From Lineus longissimus (lineage: Eukaryota > Nemertea > Pilidiophora > Heteronemertea > Lineidae), in assembly GCF_910592395.1 (NCBI RefSeq), contig NC_088317.1, positions 18,586,039 through 18,650,038 on the forward strand: a stretch of 64,000 nucleotides of DNA, written 5' to 3'. Position 1 is the stretch's first letter; the number at the start of each line of letters is the position of its first letter. The translations under genes were made by a program, and so were the position numbers. This document shows positions 39,712 to 52,773 of the stretch, piece after piece. Below the pieces are notes generated by a model, which was not told where the DNA came from, searched no databases, and was given only the letters and a program-made list of their open reading frames with translations.

Positions 39712-40729
39712 CAGTGGAACCCCGGTAACACGACCTCCCAAGGGACTAAGCCGAAGTGGTCGTGTTACCGGGGTGGTCGCGTTAGTGAAATTAAGAATCA
39801 TAAGTAGGTTTTCCCGCCAAAACATCGTCCTAGCAGATATGCTGTGTGTACATTGACATGCATTAATGACTACGCCACCGGGTGATTCGATAATTTGTGT
39901 GTATATCACGAATAAAAAATCATTTTCTTGAGTGTTTTGCGTTTAATTTACAACTTATGTAAATGAGTAAATAAACTGACGAGAGCTAATTAGACCAAAC
40001 ATTACATTAAAACTTGAGCATGCTAATTAGAGCAAGCATGTCATTCACACCATCGGCAGCTGCCCTTCTTGATGTCAAGCTAATATTCCCGCTAACATTG
40101 AGAGAGGTGATGTGAGAAGATGTTGAGAATTATTCCTGATGTCTTCCTGCTTTAACTTCAGCCAATTTGAACTGGTACTGATTAAATCATATTTTTAAAA
40201 ACGTATTTTATCAATATTACGACGTAGTAAGCATTCTTTACTTTGAGTATCGGTACTCTTACTAATCAACATAATTTATTTGTCCTAAAAACTACGTGTG
40301 CATGCCTCTTGACATCATTTAATACTAAATGATGAAAAACAAACCGTGAGTCGAAAAGAAAGTTTATTCTTCATTTTATTTGCGCTTACATTTGATCAAA
40401 CTCACTTACACATCATTTATTTTCATATGGATTCCCATGGTCATTGTGTTCGAGGTGCTAACTATCAACACGGATTTGCGAGAAGGTGCCAATTGATACG
40501 ATGCGGTCATGGTTGATTACGGCAATTAGGCCTCATGGTCGCGTTAGCGGGGTTAATTTGCAGTTTGGGACCGACCAAGCTGGTGGTCGCGGTCTGGGTA
40601 CCGGGGTGGTCGTGTTAGCGAGGGCCAGTTAATGAGAATTAGAGAGAAAACCATTCGGGACCGGAGAATTTTGGTCGTGTTCGCGGGGTGGTCGCGTTAC
40701 TGAGGTGGTCGCCGACCGGGGTTCCACTG
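39712..40729. mobile_element. non-autonomous TIR DNA transposon, 1,018 bases, TA target
   Basis: The ends are CAGTGGAACCCCGGTAACAC and, inverted, CAGTGGAACCCCGGTCGGCG, flanked by TA on both sides (39710-39711 and 40730-40731), which is the target preference of the Tc1/mariner-pogo superfamily. Subterminal regions repeat GGTCGTGTTACCGGGGTGGT-like sequence several times. There is no transposase frame, so it must have moved using enzymes encoded elsewhere. The superfamily call rests on the TA duplication and the look of the ends only. Confidence 0.8.
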
Positions 40730-43700
40730 TACATCATCACCAGAGGCTATAGAATATCTGACGACAATTCCATCTCATCGAATAATTGTAGCAAGTCAGA
40801 TTCCGCCTCAAATCTTATTTTAATTCTTTTCTCCATCGCTGAAGTAATTATGCGTCTAGGCGCTCCAAGCTCAGCGGAGTACCGGACCGGTTTGCAATGT
40901 AACCATGGCAACTAAAACAAGCCAGACACTCTTGGTATTATGATTATGATTAGCGGTTCGTCTGGATGAAGTCTCGTTCTGCGGCAGACGTCTCCTGTGA
41001 GGGAAAGTGCCACCAAGCAATATGATTCGATGACAGGTTTTTTATTTTTGCAGTGCAGCAGATGGAAATGTGTATATTGTGCATCAGCCATCTTGACAGT
41101 GCTTGTTTTTTTGCACCAGTCGATCATTCTGATGACTTTTCATCTCTAGTGGTTCTCCAATATCGGTGGTCCCCTTCGAACTGGTGCAGCTTCTTTCGTT
41201 TTGTAATGAACTCAGGCCCAGAGAGTTATGTGTCGGGAAGACATTCCTAAATTCAGTACAATGCACTGATGGATTTGATACTCCTTGTTTTTTCTTATGT
41301 TTCAAAGCTGGACAATGCCTTTCAACAAATATTTCAAGCACAAGTCAAATACCCTATGACCTCCTGTCTCTCATGCTGTCTCAATTATTGGGGGTCAAAC
41401 TCAGATGGTTGCAACACTTCTAAAATCGTAATGAAATCTGGCACAGGCGATGGGATTTTGAAACTAGCTCAATGGATTTAAGAATTAGTTTATTGCTTGG
41501 TATTACAGACAGCACCTATAGATTGGTAATTTTGGCATGCAGGGACAGGCCAAAAATTGCCAGATTCAGGATGGCCACTAAACTGGGAGTGAGATGAGCA
41601 CTAGATTGCTTTGGCTTCAGGCCGATATTGCTCATCTGGAAACAGCTTAGGGCTTCATTGGAACCGAGATACGCCTTTTTCTCCTGGTGCCCTGCTATGA
41701 ACGGGACATGAGGTTTCTGCAGCAGGTTATCCATCCACATAAACAGCATGAAGCCATCTCTCATTTCATTAGCATGATCTATATCTACAGGGAGGTGTGC
41801 ATGACAGGAATCTTATCTACACCCGTTCTCTCCTGCCGAACAGCTCATCTGAGTTCAAGACCAGTGGGCACGGCAACTATTCTCTCTACAGGTTTTCGTA
41901 AAGTGTGCGAGGCCAAGTCGGATATGGCTTTTAATGGTCTTCCGGATCGCAGTCTTAATAGCATCAACCCGAGACAAGCTTGTTGACTTAATCCTGAGTC
42001 TTCAGTTCTAGTCTTTTATGGACTTTGTTGGTTTTGACATGTATGTCAAATGGAACCAGCAAGACTACCCAAGATAGTGTTGGAGTGGCAACCCGCTTAA
42101 CCTGACTTAATCTTTGAATCCTGGGTTTAGCCACTTCACATAAGACAGGAGCTTGTTGATGTTTGAGCCTTGGCTGCACTTTGGTCATTTCATCGGGAAC
42201 ACTTTATATTCACTATTCAAACATGACATACAGACTTCTTAGTTCTAGCAGGCTACTGTAAGTGGAAGAGTAAGAAGATAGAACTTATGTAAACAGAATG
42301 ACATGCTGTCACTGCCTCAAGACAGTCTGGGTGATAAATATATACTTTTTGATGCATTCTTTTTGCAGAGAATTGCACTCAAAAGTTTGCTCTGAATGCT
42401 GTCCAACCTCCTAGGGTTACACACCCTCACCGCTTCATTGATTTTCCAATAATGACAAAATGACGTGCAGATTAGATGAGTTTTCAATTCACTTCAGATC
42501 AATTCAGCGCATGCCATGCGTAAAAATTATGCCACAGTTGCAAATGGGCATGCTGGTAATGATGGTGAAATGGTGATATATTGCGCTGCGCCGGAAACTC
42601 GGCACTGGTCTTATGTGTCGTATCAAGAGGTCATGGGCTGCCCTCGTGGCAAAATGTCGCGTACTGGCGATTTGATTTGTAATATATTGTGATTTGCACT
42701 TTTATGAAATGAAAACTCATTCGAGTGAAAGGCAATTATTTCACCTTGACTTGTTTTAGGTCATGGATGTCATGGATAACACTGGACAAAACATAAAATC
42801 AAGATTACTTCTTGGAAGCTCTTCGTCCCCTCTGAATCTTATGGCATCAGACATGTTGATTTTGTCAGGCCACTCAAAGTGTCATGGGGACAATGATTCC
42901 TTGATATGGCCCAGTAACTTTGCCCACACTGGGGACCATAATGTTTGCTAGGTGTTCTGATAAGCATGACGACTTGTAACAGGACAATGGATATTTCAGA
43001 TTAGACAACTTTATCAGTGGAATCCTATAACCAAAAGAAGATCGGTGAAACTACTTCCATCTCCTCTCATTGAAAAACTGTCCACATAACAATAAACCAG
43101 AAGAGCAAAATATCACAAACTGATCCCCGAGAGTCCCCCAACTACTCTTTTTTGAACCAAACTGCCAACATTACAATCAAAGAGTCACCTCAAGGTGAAA
43201 ACGTGCTAAGACAATGTCACCCAAGACGAGATGGGAACCACCTCCAAAACCATTCCATCGTCTGGTCGGACCAATAGTCTTGTCAAATCGGTGATTTGTA
43301 TGCGAAGTGTTACCGCTGCTGCTACTTAGTATTGATTTGAACGCTTCAGGTGGTCTGTACGAGAACCTCGAGTCTCCTCCGGCCAAATGAGATGGCCGGT
43401 TGGTCACCCAGTGTAGATGAGCTGAGGTTACCAAATTATTCTGCTGGTGGGCCAGCAAAGCTGGAAATAAGGTGGCTGCAAGATATATGGAAGGGTTGAG
43501 TTTACTTAAGTATTCTACTTGTGAGCGAAACCTCGATTTAGAATTGCTATATGATATGGAAATCTCCCAAACTACATGTAGATGATAGGGTGGCATCACT
43601 GTGAGTGAGCAGGATCATTTTCTATCCTGGTCAGAGAAGATGTCGAGAAAATCAAGCAAATGTCAGAGGTGGTGCTGTTATCACCACACTATTTTTAGTG

Positions 43701-44804
43701 GGATATTTCCTGAGGATAAAGCACTGCCAGTACTGTATTTTATGGTTATTTCTTGCTGCGGCTAATGCATCGCTGGTATTGTTTTTAAGAGGAAGAAGTC
43801 GTATCGATAGAAAGAGATAAATATAATATATGGACCGATAGATCAGGAACTTTTTTTATTTTTATTTAAAAAATTTAATTTTCTAATCACGGAAGGGAGC
43901 CAGTAGAGCCGGCTCAAAGAGGTTGGAAAAGAAATTACCTGTGATATTTATCAAGAAAGATGGACAAATTGCATGTTTAGAGTAAAAACTTCTTTCTGCA
44001 TATGGCGCCACAAAAGCCATTTTATGTCTGATAGACAACTAACAATCCTGCAATATTAATCGCAAAATGACATGATGCACATTAACAAGCTGCAAATCAT
44101 TTTGCACGAGGCACAATAAATCGATATGCATGAAGGTAAAATCACTTCCCAGAGCTGCCTCCGAAGCCAGATCCTTGTCAATAACAATGGAAAAGTCCTA
44201 ATTTAATTTAATTGACGAGACATCTGTCACATTCGATGTGATTGGCACCTGTCAATTCATAATTGACTTGGGAATGATGGATGTGAAGAAAGAACCAATC
44301 AACTGGATCAAGTTACACAATTATCTTTGTTGGACAAGATTTTGAAAACTCTGAAAATAAAAAATTATTGTTTGATTCTCTGAGTATCATGTTGCAAGAT
44401 ATTTAGTCGACTTTCAGTTGCACAATAGCAATAAAAATTTGTTGAGATAAAAATATGGAGAAAGCTCTGTCGTCGCAGAGATTTTGTTACAAGGGATGCG
44501 AATAGAATCGGATCTACTTTATTGGTTCAGTGCTTGTATCCAATAATACTAGAGGAAAATGAATATTGAAACACTTGACAAGAATCATATTTGCTTTTTG
44601 GTCTATTGCAACACTGATTATTGTATTCAAATTGGTTCAGAAATGACACACAAGCAATTGAATTGATGCACTGACTTGAAAAGGTTTGGAAATGGAAAAA
44701 AAATATTTTATTGTTCCAAAGTTTAGAAAATGAACTGATTAAGAAAAAACTTGCCAATAACCTCAGTTTGTTGATATGGTATTTTGATTAGATGAACTAG
44801 ACGA

Positions 44805-45035
44805 GTCATGGACTTGACCTCCATATTCAAGGTCAAGGGCTACTCAGACGACCTTGAAGAGGGATGCAGCAACCTTGAAAGTCATATATGTTATGGCTTG
44901 CTTACCAATTGGTTTGTGTTATTTTGTTAGAGTGGGCGTCAAAATTTTGAAACTGCTTGTTGATTGGATGGGCAAAAAGTGGACTTGACCTCCATATTAA
45001 CGGTCAAGAGTTACTTAAATTTACCTTGAAGTGAA
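44805..45035. repeat. two-copy degenerate repeat
   Basis: GGACTTGACCTCCATATTNA followed by GGTCAAG and ACCTTGAAG occurs near 44811 and 44992, a diverged duplication with a period of about 180 bases. Confidence 0.5.
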
Positions 45036-45906
45036 AAGGACTGATGTTTAATGCAATAAGGGTTATGTTTGTATACTTATTGCTTTGAGTAGTGGTATTT
45101 GTACAGGGTGTGTCGAAAGATCCTTACAGGTCAATCATACTAATACCCTGTAATACTGAAGTCTTTCAAAGACTGAGTGAAAATAAACTGATTTAAAGGA
45201 TGCATAACTTTCTCTCTATGTATACTCAGCATTCTAAGCTATAAATAGGCATGAAAGTCATATTGTCCACTGACTTAATGAGAAAAATTTGATTGGCAGG
45301 TCAGCATTGTCAAGTTTATTTGGTCTGCTGTTGGTTCCAACCTAGCTTGGGAAAGGAATGCAATCCAGTCTCACAGCTTCATTTCAAAAGGTTGGTGGAT
45401 ATCACCTAGATTCACTTGAAAGTAGAAGACAATGGGATGCGAGTCTGGTATCCACACCTGTCACACCAGCTGAGAACGTTTTGTATGATTTTATAATGAA
45501 GCGTACTTTTTATATCAACATATGCATATTAGTTTATGTCATGTTGCCTGGATTTATGGATTGAGTGCCCCGCCCTAGATTTACATGTCCCTAGTGGTCC
45601 TGAGCCAACGGAGAGGAAAGAGCCATCGTAGGTCAAAGTTCACCAATAATTTGCATAATAAGCCAAGGATAGCATCAGGTGTTGTGCAGTCGAAAAGGTC
45701 CATTTCAATATTTGACAATCGCACCCAATGTGATTATCCCAATGGAAGTCGGCAAAGAGATGTTTAGTTTGCTGGCTTTTACATCAACACAGGTGTTCAA
45801 GAGGTGTTTGAGAGCGGTTGAAAGTCAGGGAATGATAGTGGGTGCAGAGAAGGCTGTTCGCTATCAACATCTTCACGACCAAACCACATTGATCTTCATC
45901 GCTGAA

Positions 45907-46520
45907 ATCCTCTCTTCCGACCAGCTATTCCTGTAGGCTAACACCTCCATAGTCAAATCAGATAGATCTAGATGGCCATAATCCTCTCCTCCAACCAGCT
46001 ATTCTTGTTGGCGAACACCTCCATAGTCAAATCAGATAGATCTAGATGGCCATAATCCTCTCCTCCAACCAGCTATTCTTGTTGGCGAACACCTCCATAG
46101 TCAAATCAGGTAGATCTAGATGGCCATAATCCTCTCTTCCCACCAGCTATTCCTATTGGCGAACACCTCCATAGTCAAATCAGGCAGATCTAGATGGCCA
46201 TAATCCTCTCTTCCCACCAGCTATTCCTATTGGCGAACACCTCCATAGTCAAATCAGGTAGATCTAGATGGCCATAATCCTCTCTTCCCACCAGCTATTC
46301 CTATTGGCGAACACCTCCATAGCCAAATCAGGTAGATCTGGATGGCCATAATCCTCTCTTCCGACAACTATTCCTATTGGCGAACACCTCCATAGTCAAA
46401 TCAGGTAGATCTAGATGGCCATAATCCTCTCTTCCAACAACTATTCCTATTGGCGAACACCTCCATAGTCAAATCAGGGAGATCTAGATGGCCATAATCC
46501 GACCAGCTATTCCTGTTGGC
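45907..46520. repeat. 74-base minisatellite, about eight copies
   Basis: The unit contains GCTATTCCTATTGGCGAACA and GATCTAGATGGCCATAATCC. GCTATT starts recur at 45924, 45998, 46072, 46146, 46220 and 46294; after that two units lose one base (73-base spacing) and the last loses about eight. Differences between units are few in the middle and greater at both ends, as expected for unequal exchange. Confidence 0.95.
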
Positions 46521-49269
46521 TATTACACCTTCATGGCAAAGCAACAGATCCCTCTTCCAATCAGTTATTCATGCTATAAATGCTCATTTCAAATTTAGCC
46601 AGTATAAACCTTACAGTGAGAATATAAAGAAATAAAAGAGGAGTTTGTTGCTCATGTCATACGAACACAACTGGATTCATGTTGAACTTATTGCACCAAA
46701 ATCACACAAAAGTTTGACCAGTCCATCAAAATATCCCTAATGTCCCTGGGCCCAATTCAATATGGTTTAATTGAAAAATGCTAGCGCTATTGAATCATTA
46801 ATGATGATCAAAAATCATAAATACAGCTAGATTATCCTGGGCCCTCATGGCAATAAATGGAGATTAATTCAAAGTGTTGAACTCATTTTTTTTTAAATGC
46901 TGGCATTTCAAAATGCTGTGATCAGCCAGAATTTGGAGTTTAAGTGCAATGGAATTACTATTTCATGTATATTAGTCAGTAGTATTTTGAATAATTTGGA
47001 ATGGCCCACCCAGCTGTGCTGCCGGTGCGATATGTAAATCAGGAGTTAGTTTGTGTGTGTGAGGTAACCAGGATGATTTCACTTTCAAAATGAAATGAAA
47101 AGAAGAGTAGTTTTTGGAGCTGCGATGGACCGAAAATCACTATCAGGATTTGGGACAGACACTCAACCATTATTTTAGCAGATATGGGACAAGCAATGTA
47201 TTATAAAATTCAGTTGAAATTTCCTCTTCGCAAATCTGGACAGGACCTTATTTATCATAAGATGCTGTGATTGGAACCCACTTCCCCCTCACATATAACA
47301 GTCATTGTAATTAGACCTATCACAATAAAGTAGTAACAACAAACACTTAAATTTAGCCGAAACCATTGTTGATTGCAAAAGTGTGTAAAAAAGATGGCAA
47401 TCCGTTATTTAGCTGAAGTTGGCTCAAGTCCCAAACGTTATCAATCCTGCTTTCCCAGGCAAAAGGTGTGGGAGTTTTTACAGAAAATATACAAAAGTTA
47501 GTTTCACCCAAAGAATTAAAACAACCAGTACAGTTATGTGTAGTTCCCATTCAACAAACACACGAATGTTTTTGCCGAGTTCGTGGAAACAGACTTCCTC
47601 ACATTGTCGATCTCTGGATATTTTTCAATCAACAACATTGTTATTAGAGCCATTGGAAAAGAGACATCAGCGCAAGACGACCATTAGGGTCCACAACAGC
47701 TCTCGGGTGTGATCGGATAATATATTGCCAAATCTCGACTGACAAGTATATCTTGGTAATTAATTATGCGAATTGGTAATTACAGTGACTTATGATCTAA
47801 TGTGCTCATTAGGAGCGTAAGAATTGCACATCATTGAGTGCATGCAGCCAGTGTTTTTCGGGATGTTATTAGGACTCTGATTGCGGGTATTAGACAATGT
47901 CTCACCCAATTCAGATATAGTGCAATCACACCTGAGTCTGGTTCAGGGGTGGGAGGAGTGTCACATCAAATTGAGACTCTGTCTTCTTAAGCCATGGCTC
48001 GCAGAATAAAATGTCAGCAATTTGAAAGAAAAAGATTGTCAATATACGAGATGACTGTGCTACACCACGCCGATATGTACCCCCTTTGTGAACCTCCCGT
48101 TCCCAGACTCCCAACCTGGCCAAATCAATAACGTCTGTCAGTTTGCAAGATTACAACACTGCATCATCATTTTCATGATTATTAAAGTAATATCCACTTT
48201 TCAGATTAGGACACTTTCATGCCGCAGTCTTGTGCAAGAACCCACACATCATCTGACAACTGTCAGCTTTTAATCCTTCAAATTGAAATTTAGTTGAGCA
48301 TTCTGGTTTAGTCATGATTTTCAAAACTCGTTCTAAATGAAGTATTGTTATGTCTTTGGCTACATTTATTATTTGTTATTATCGTTATTACTAATCATTT
48401 TTATCTTCTTTGCAGAAATGAGGGCATTGAGCGTTCTGAGTCGGCTTCTTATCAGCTATAGATGGGTTAATCACAAAAAACCTCACTCAGCAGCTCAGTT
48501 TGAAGCACACCGGCATACCTAGTATTTCCATCTGCACCTCGCCACGTTCAAAGATGTGCCGAGCACCGCAACTAATCAGCAGCACAGTTTCACATACTTT
48601 TTTCCTGCCTCGTTTCTTGGCGGTGAGAAGCTCTCTCTGCATTCAGGCTTGCGATACCGTCAATGCCTGGAGGAACAGGTAAAGCTATGTGTCAGCATCT
48701 CTTTGTTAAACAGGAGCAGAGCGGTCTTCAGTTTCCAAGTTCCAAGCTTTCCAGAGGAGTGCCCTTTGAAATGGAGCGGCCAGACTTTGTTGTGTTATGC
48801 TGTTACGCAGCATCAGGGTTGCTATTCAGTATCAATCCAAAAAAAAATACTCACTCAAACTTTGTGTGAGTAGATTTCGAAAAGGTCCAAAAGTTTGCTA
48901 TGGACGATGGGCAGAAATGGTAATACAAAGACTGTCGATAACTACATGTAACCTAAAATAAAATTTGTTTCGCCTAACTGCATGTTCAGATGTTAAGGAG
49001 GTTTTTTTATCAGTTTCTGAGGTAGCTGGCCATGATTTGTGTTAAAAGTTTAAGAGGCGGCTTTACCCCATGCTAAGCCAGGCTAGACAAACATCAAGGT
49101 TTCCATGACTAGAAACAGTACATGAAAACATAGGCAATTCCATTCAACTTAATAGTGTGAGTGCATTCTCAGGTTTGTCTATATATCATCAAGAACAGAA
49201 TTTGTTAACAGATTTGTATTACTTTTGTTGAATGAGATATAAAAAGGGATTCTTTAGCATTTTTCGACA

Positions 49270-49730
49270 GTTCTGTACAAAGAACTGGCCATCAACATAT
49301 TCATCTAGTCCTTACTCCAAAGACTAGTGGAGAACCACAGAGGAGATTGGGAAGTTAGCATCTCTCCTAATGGATGACTCGGCAAGATCTGCAGGATATT
49401 CTGGCCAAGATCACCAACTAGGCCCTGTATGAGAAGACTCATACAGAAAGTATCTAGAACAAGATCAGGTGGAGGAGATTCTGATTGCAAGGCCATGTGC
49501 TGAGAATGATACCAGACTGCATACCAAATGTGGCACTTAGATGGACCGTGAACATGGACAGCCATAGAACACCTGGCGCCGCACAATGAGGAATGAGTTG
49601 AAAAGCTTCAGTCTGTCTTGGGACGCAGCGACAAGAGAGGCAAGGGACACATGAAGCTGGAGAGCAATGGTGTAGGCTGTGTGTCCAAGCAACAGGGAAG
49701 AAGACAACTAAGAAAGTAAGGCTACAGGTT
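49270..49730 (+). pseudogene. dead 3' end of a non-LTR retrotransposon (LINE)
   Basis: Conceptual fragments in shifting frames resemble the C-terminal tail of LINE reverse transcriptases: ICRIFWP, then GHVLRM, IPNVALRWT, and TWRRTMRNELKSFSLSWDAA followed by TREARDT. In intact elements these are the (R/K)ILKIFWP, GHVLRMP, P-VALRWTP-GKR and TWRRT-ELK-SW-EA motifs. Several stops and frameshifts break it and the polymerase core is absent. Clade assignment is not possible from this piece. Confidence 0.8.
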
Positions 49731-50792
49731 ATCTGCCTTAACTAAAAGATGATGTATGTCAAACTGAAATCTCCTACCACATCTTCTAGAAGGTACTCAC
49801 CTAAAACGAAAGGAAAAAGAGCTCTGATTAGATTGGCAAACAAATACGATAGAGGACAAGAAGCTCCATGATAAATGACTTTCACCTCACAAGGAGTCGC
49901 CAAAAAGATGCCCTACACTGACAATTGACACAAAAATGGTTTAATAGTTTAACTGAAGAAAATTACTCATTGAAAACACTGAATTTCGGTAAGGAAAATA
50001 GAAAGTGGTTGTTTTCATCCTGAAAGACATTGAAACTTCCATGTATGTGCGTTTAACCCAATAGCCATGAGGTTAGAAGTTAACTGGTGAGTTGGTGCTT
50101 GTATGACACAAACTGACAGGCAGAACATACCAAAACAAATAGTTAAAACTAGGAGCGCTCGAAACTTTGCCATGAAGATAAATATCCCTCAGTGGAAACC
50201 CATTATCCTAATACGATTGTTACACTCTAAGATTGCAGGCTTGTTTTTTCCAAATGTATTCGTTATGTTGTAATGCTGCAGGGATCAGGCAAGAAGAACA
50301 CTCTGCTCAAGAAAAAATAGATGCGTTTTTCACGACCACTTATTCTCCTGCACTACTATCAGATGGAGAATAAAGTAAAGCTCTTCCTGACATACACTTT
50401 TTTCGGAAATTTTTTTTTCTAACCTTATGAGGCAAAAAAAACCAATCACAACAAATCTCTCTCTCTTGAGCTTTTAAAGAATGCAGAACCCTACAAAGCT
50501 TCATGATGTATATTCTTTTCAACAAATAAGACTATCTATATGCACCAGCAAAAGATCATGTAATCTCTTAATGCCATAGTTTACGAGACCTCTTCTTTTC
50601 CTGGCTCAGCTACCCTTATCAACTCTTAGAAAAGACTTGACATCACATAAAACTCTAAAGGTGAATTTTAGGACAGAGGACAGAAAATGGAAAGTGCCTC
50701 CAAAAATTTGAGAATTGTCAGTACCATTGAATGTCATCAGAAAGTTCTTGATCAGTACCTTCTGGTGGTACCATTAACATTATGTTATTTAA

Positions 50793-51587
50793 CTCTTTAC
50801 ATACGCTAGCCGCCGCTGGTCGGCGCAAAGAACTTACGCTGTTCTCCCAGGAGCCGCCATTACTCGGCTCCATTCAAACAGTGCGAAACTCCGGCAAGCC
50901 GACTACAAGCTACTCCAACTTTAATGTATCGTAATTTCTTATTGGCTGGCTCCATGGTGACCCTATTTGAATGGCCAATAAGAGATAAGCTTCTATTTTC
51001 TATTCAGGTCACTCCGTTCTAATTTAGTATTCATGAGGCATGAATAATAACGATGTATTGGCGGGATTCCCCAGGAAGTTGACCTCGTCGGCCATTTTTA
51101 AACGTTTCTTTAATCTTTTTTTTGATTGACGTGCCGCATTGTTCGGGACCAGCTGGGTTTATTTATGATAGATTTATTTGATTCGAGCTCCGGATCAGAA
51201 TTTGAAGGTTTTGCAGATTCAGATATCAATGTTTCGGTAGGAAGTGATGATAGTGACTGGGACTTAGATTTTTATTATAAACATTTTGTGTTTACGGCGA
51301 TTTGTAGAAATTTTTTTCTCTCCAAGTTTGCAGGCCTTGTTCTCGGTTACTTTTCGTTAGAATTCAAAATAAATTACATGAGTTTATGCGGAATTTAATT
51401 CTTAGTTACTCCCCAAAATTTTAGTCCTGTACTATGAACAGCAACGGAGATAATATCACTTATGTAAACACTACCTGAAATACGGCCGCCTCAGTGACGC
51501 GCTCCCGGGAAACTATATCAGAATAATGACGCTGTGTATTCAGGACTTTGACGCTATGACGCACGCGGGTCTAGCGTATGTAAAGAG
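50793..51587 (+). mobile_element. piggyBac-type element, 795 bases, internally deleted
   Basis: Perfect 17-base inverted ends CTCTTTACATACGCTAG lie immediately inside TTAA on both sides (50789-50792 and 51588-51591), the hallmark target duplication of piggyBac transposons. The interior keeps the start of a transposase-like frame but no catalytic region, so this is a non-autonomous deletion derivative. Confidence 0.88.
51165..51398 (+). pseudogene. N-terminal remnant of a piggyBac transposase
   Basis: From the ATG at 51165 the frame reads MIDLFDSSSGSEFEGFADSD, then a Ser/Asp-rich run ending DDSDWDLD. Acidic Ser/Asp tracts with an EFEGF-type motif are typical of piggyBac transposase N-termini. 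After about 35 residues the sequence becomes unrelated and hydrophobic and stops at 51398, consistent with a deletion joining the 5' end to 3' sequence. The catalytic Asp triad and the cysteine-rich C-terminus are absent. Confidence 0.7.
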
Positions 51588-52209
51588 TTAACAACACCTT
51601 TTTTAAAAAAATCACAAAATAGCTAATGGGCTTAAGGCAGTTAAATAGATAAAAAATGTCTCCACTTTGAAATCACTCAAGACATTTTTATAAAAATCTC
51701 ATTAGTCAGATTATCTCAATTTAGACTTGTGAAGCTTTTACTAATCATGCCCATCCCCAGCTCAGTTCATATCTACCATCTTCATACCTCCATCCACCCC
51801 AACCCAAACATGCAACAAAAACTAACACATTTCTATAGCAAACCATACATCGACATAAACTTGATTTGTCAACTTAAAACGGAATTGACCTTAATAAGGA
51901 TTCCTCCCATTTGGCTTTAATGCGATGCCCGCCCCAGTTCGACACCATCCCAGCGGACAATTTGTCTTTGATCTACGGGCGGCCCATGTCATTAGATACA
52001 CCGCAGAAACTCAATCGCTGACAAGCCATCGTTAATTGCTCGGACACTTTGATAGTTGTGCGAGACTCAAAGGCTATGTCGTCCGATGGGACCTTCTGTT
52101 TGGGATGAGGCAAACCTTAATCTGATGATACCACAATTCTGCCAGAGTATATTGAAGTGGACACAGGATACAGTTTAGCTGATATAATTAGATTCCGATC
52201 TTCTTTGAT

Positions 52210-52545
52210 TGATAAAGTTTTGAAAGGATGGCCACAAAATCTGAAACTGTGCCGGCCATGGTAAAGTTTTTTTCACTTCTTTTTCCTGCTCAAAATGAAG
52301 CAACATCATCAGTCCCAAAAGTTTTTTGACTTTGAAAATTTTGGTGAATTTTTTTTCTTGAACTGACTGAGTGAAAGGTGAAAACATTTCCGGCTCAAAA
52401 TAAATGAAGAAACATCATCAGCCCCCCAAAAAATTTTGGCAAATATTTCAGAATTTTGAACTTCTGAATAAGTTTGGCGGGAAAACCTAATCAATAATTT
52501 TGTCCCCGAATTTTCAACTTCACTAACGCGACCACCCCACTGGAC
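52210..52545 (-). mobile_element. fragment related to the 37.6-kb TIR element
   Basis: Shares with 37609-38033 the blocks CTGCTCAAAATGAAG, AACATCATCAG, CAGAATTTTGAACTT and TTTTCAACTTCACTAACGCG, then breaks off just before the terminal repeat (CGACCACCCC-ACTGG). Both true ends are lost. Confidence 0.65.
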
Positions 52546-52683
52546 CATGAAGAAGCCAAATCGTGGATCAATCTGACATGTCTGAGTGAATATGGAAGAC
52601 AATCTCGTAAAGATTTGTTTTATGCATAAATTCAGTTTAAAAGTCAGACCTTTAAACATTCTTCTCCACAAGGTTTTATGCTA

Positions 52684-52773
52684 GCCAAAGCTTTCACCTT
52701 CATCTGGTTTCTTCACCTTCATTTGGTTTCTTGACTTTAAGTCAAGAAACCAGATGAAGGTGAAAGCTTTGGC
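52684..52773. repeat. large hairpin with 30-base perfect arms and a duplicated inner arm
   Basis: GCCAAAGCTTTCACCTTCAT continuing to 52713 is perfectly complementary to 52744-52773, around a 30-base spacer. The spacer itself carries a second, 19-base-shifted copy of the arm (CACCTTCATTTGGTTTCTT at 52714) that can pair with the same right arm through TTGACTT/AAGTCAA, leaving almost no loop. Two alternative foldbacks are therefore possible. Confidence 0.9.

Noticed and set aside
43177-43599. 140-codon open frame, minus strand, with a good-looking acceptor (TATCTTGCAG, exon start 43475)
   Set aside because: No homology that I recognise, no convincing downstream donor, and a length compatible with chance. 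It would merit a second look only if RNA reads start at 43475.
45907-46520. CRISPR-like regular repeat
   Set aside because: The units are directly adjacent with no unique spacers, and the sequence is animal DNA.
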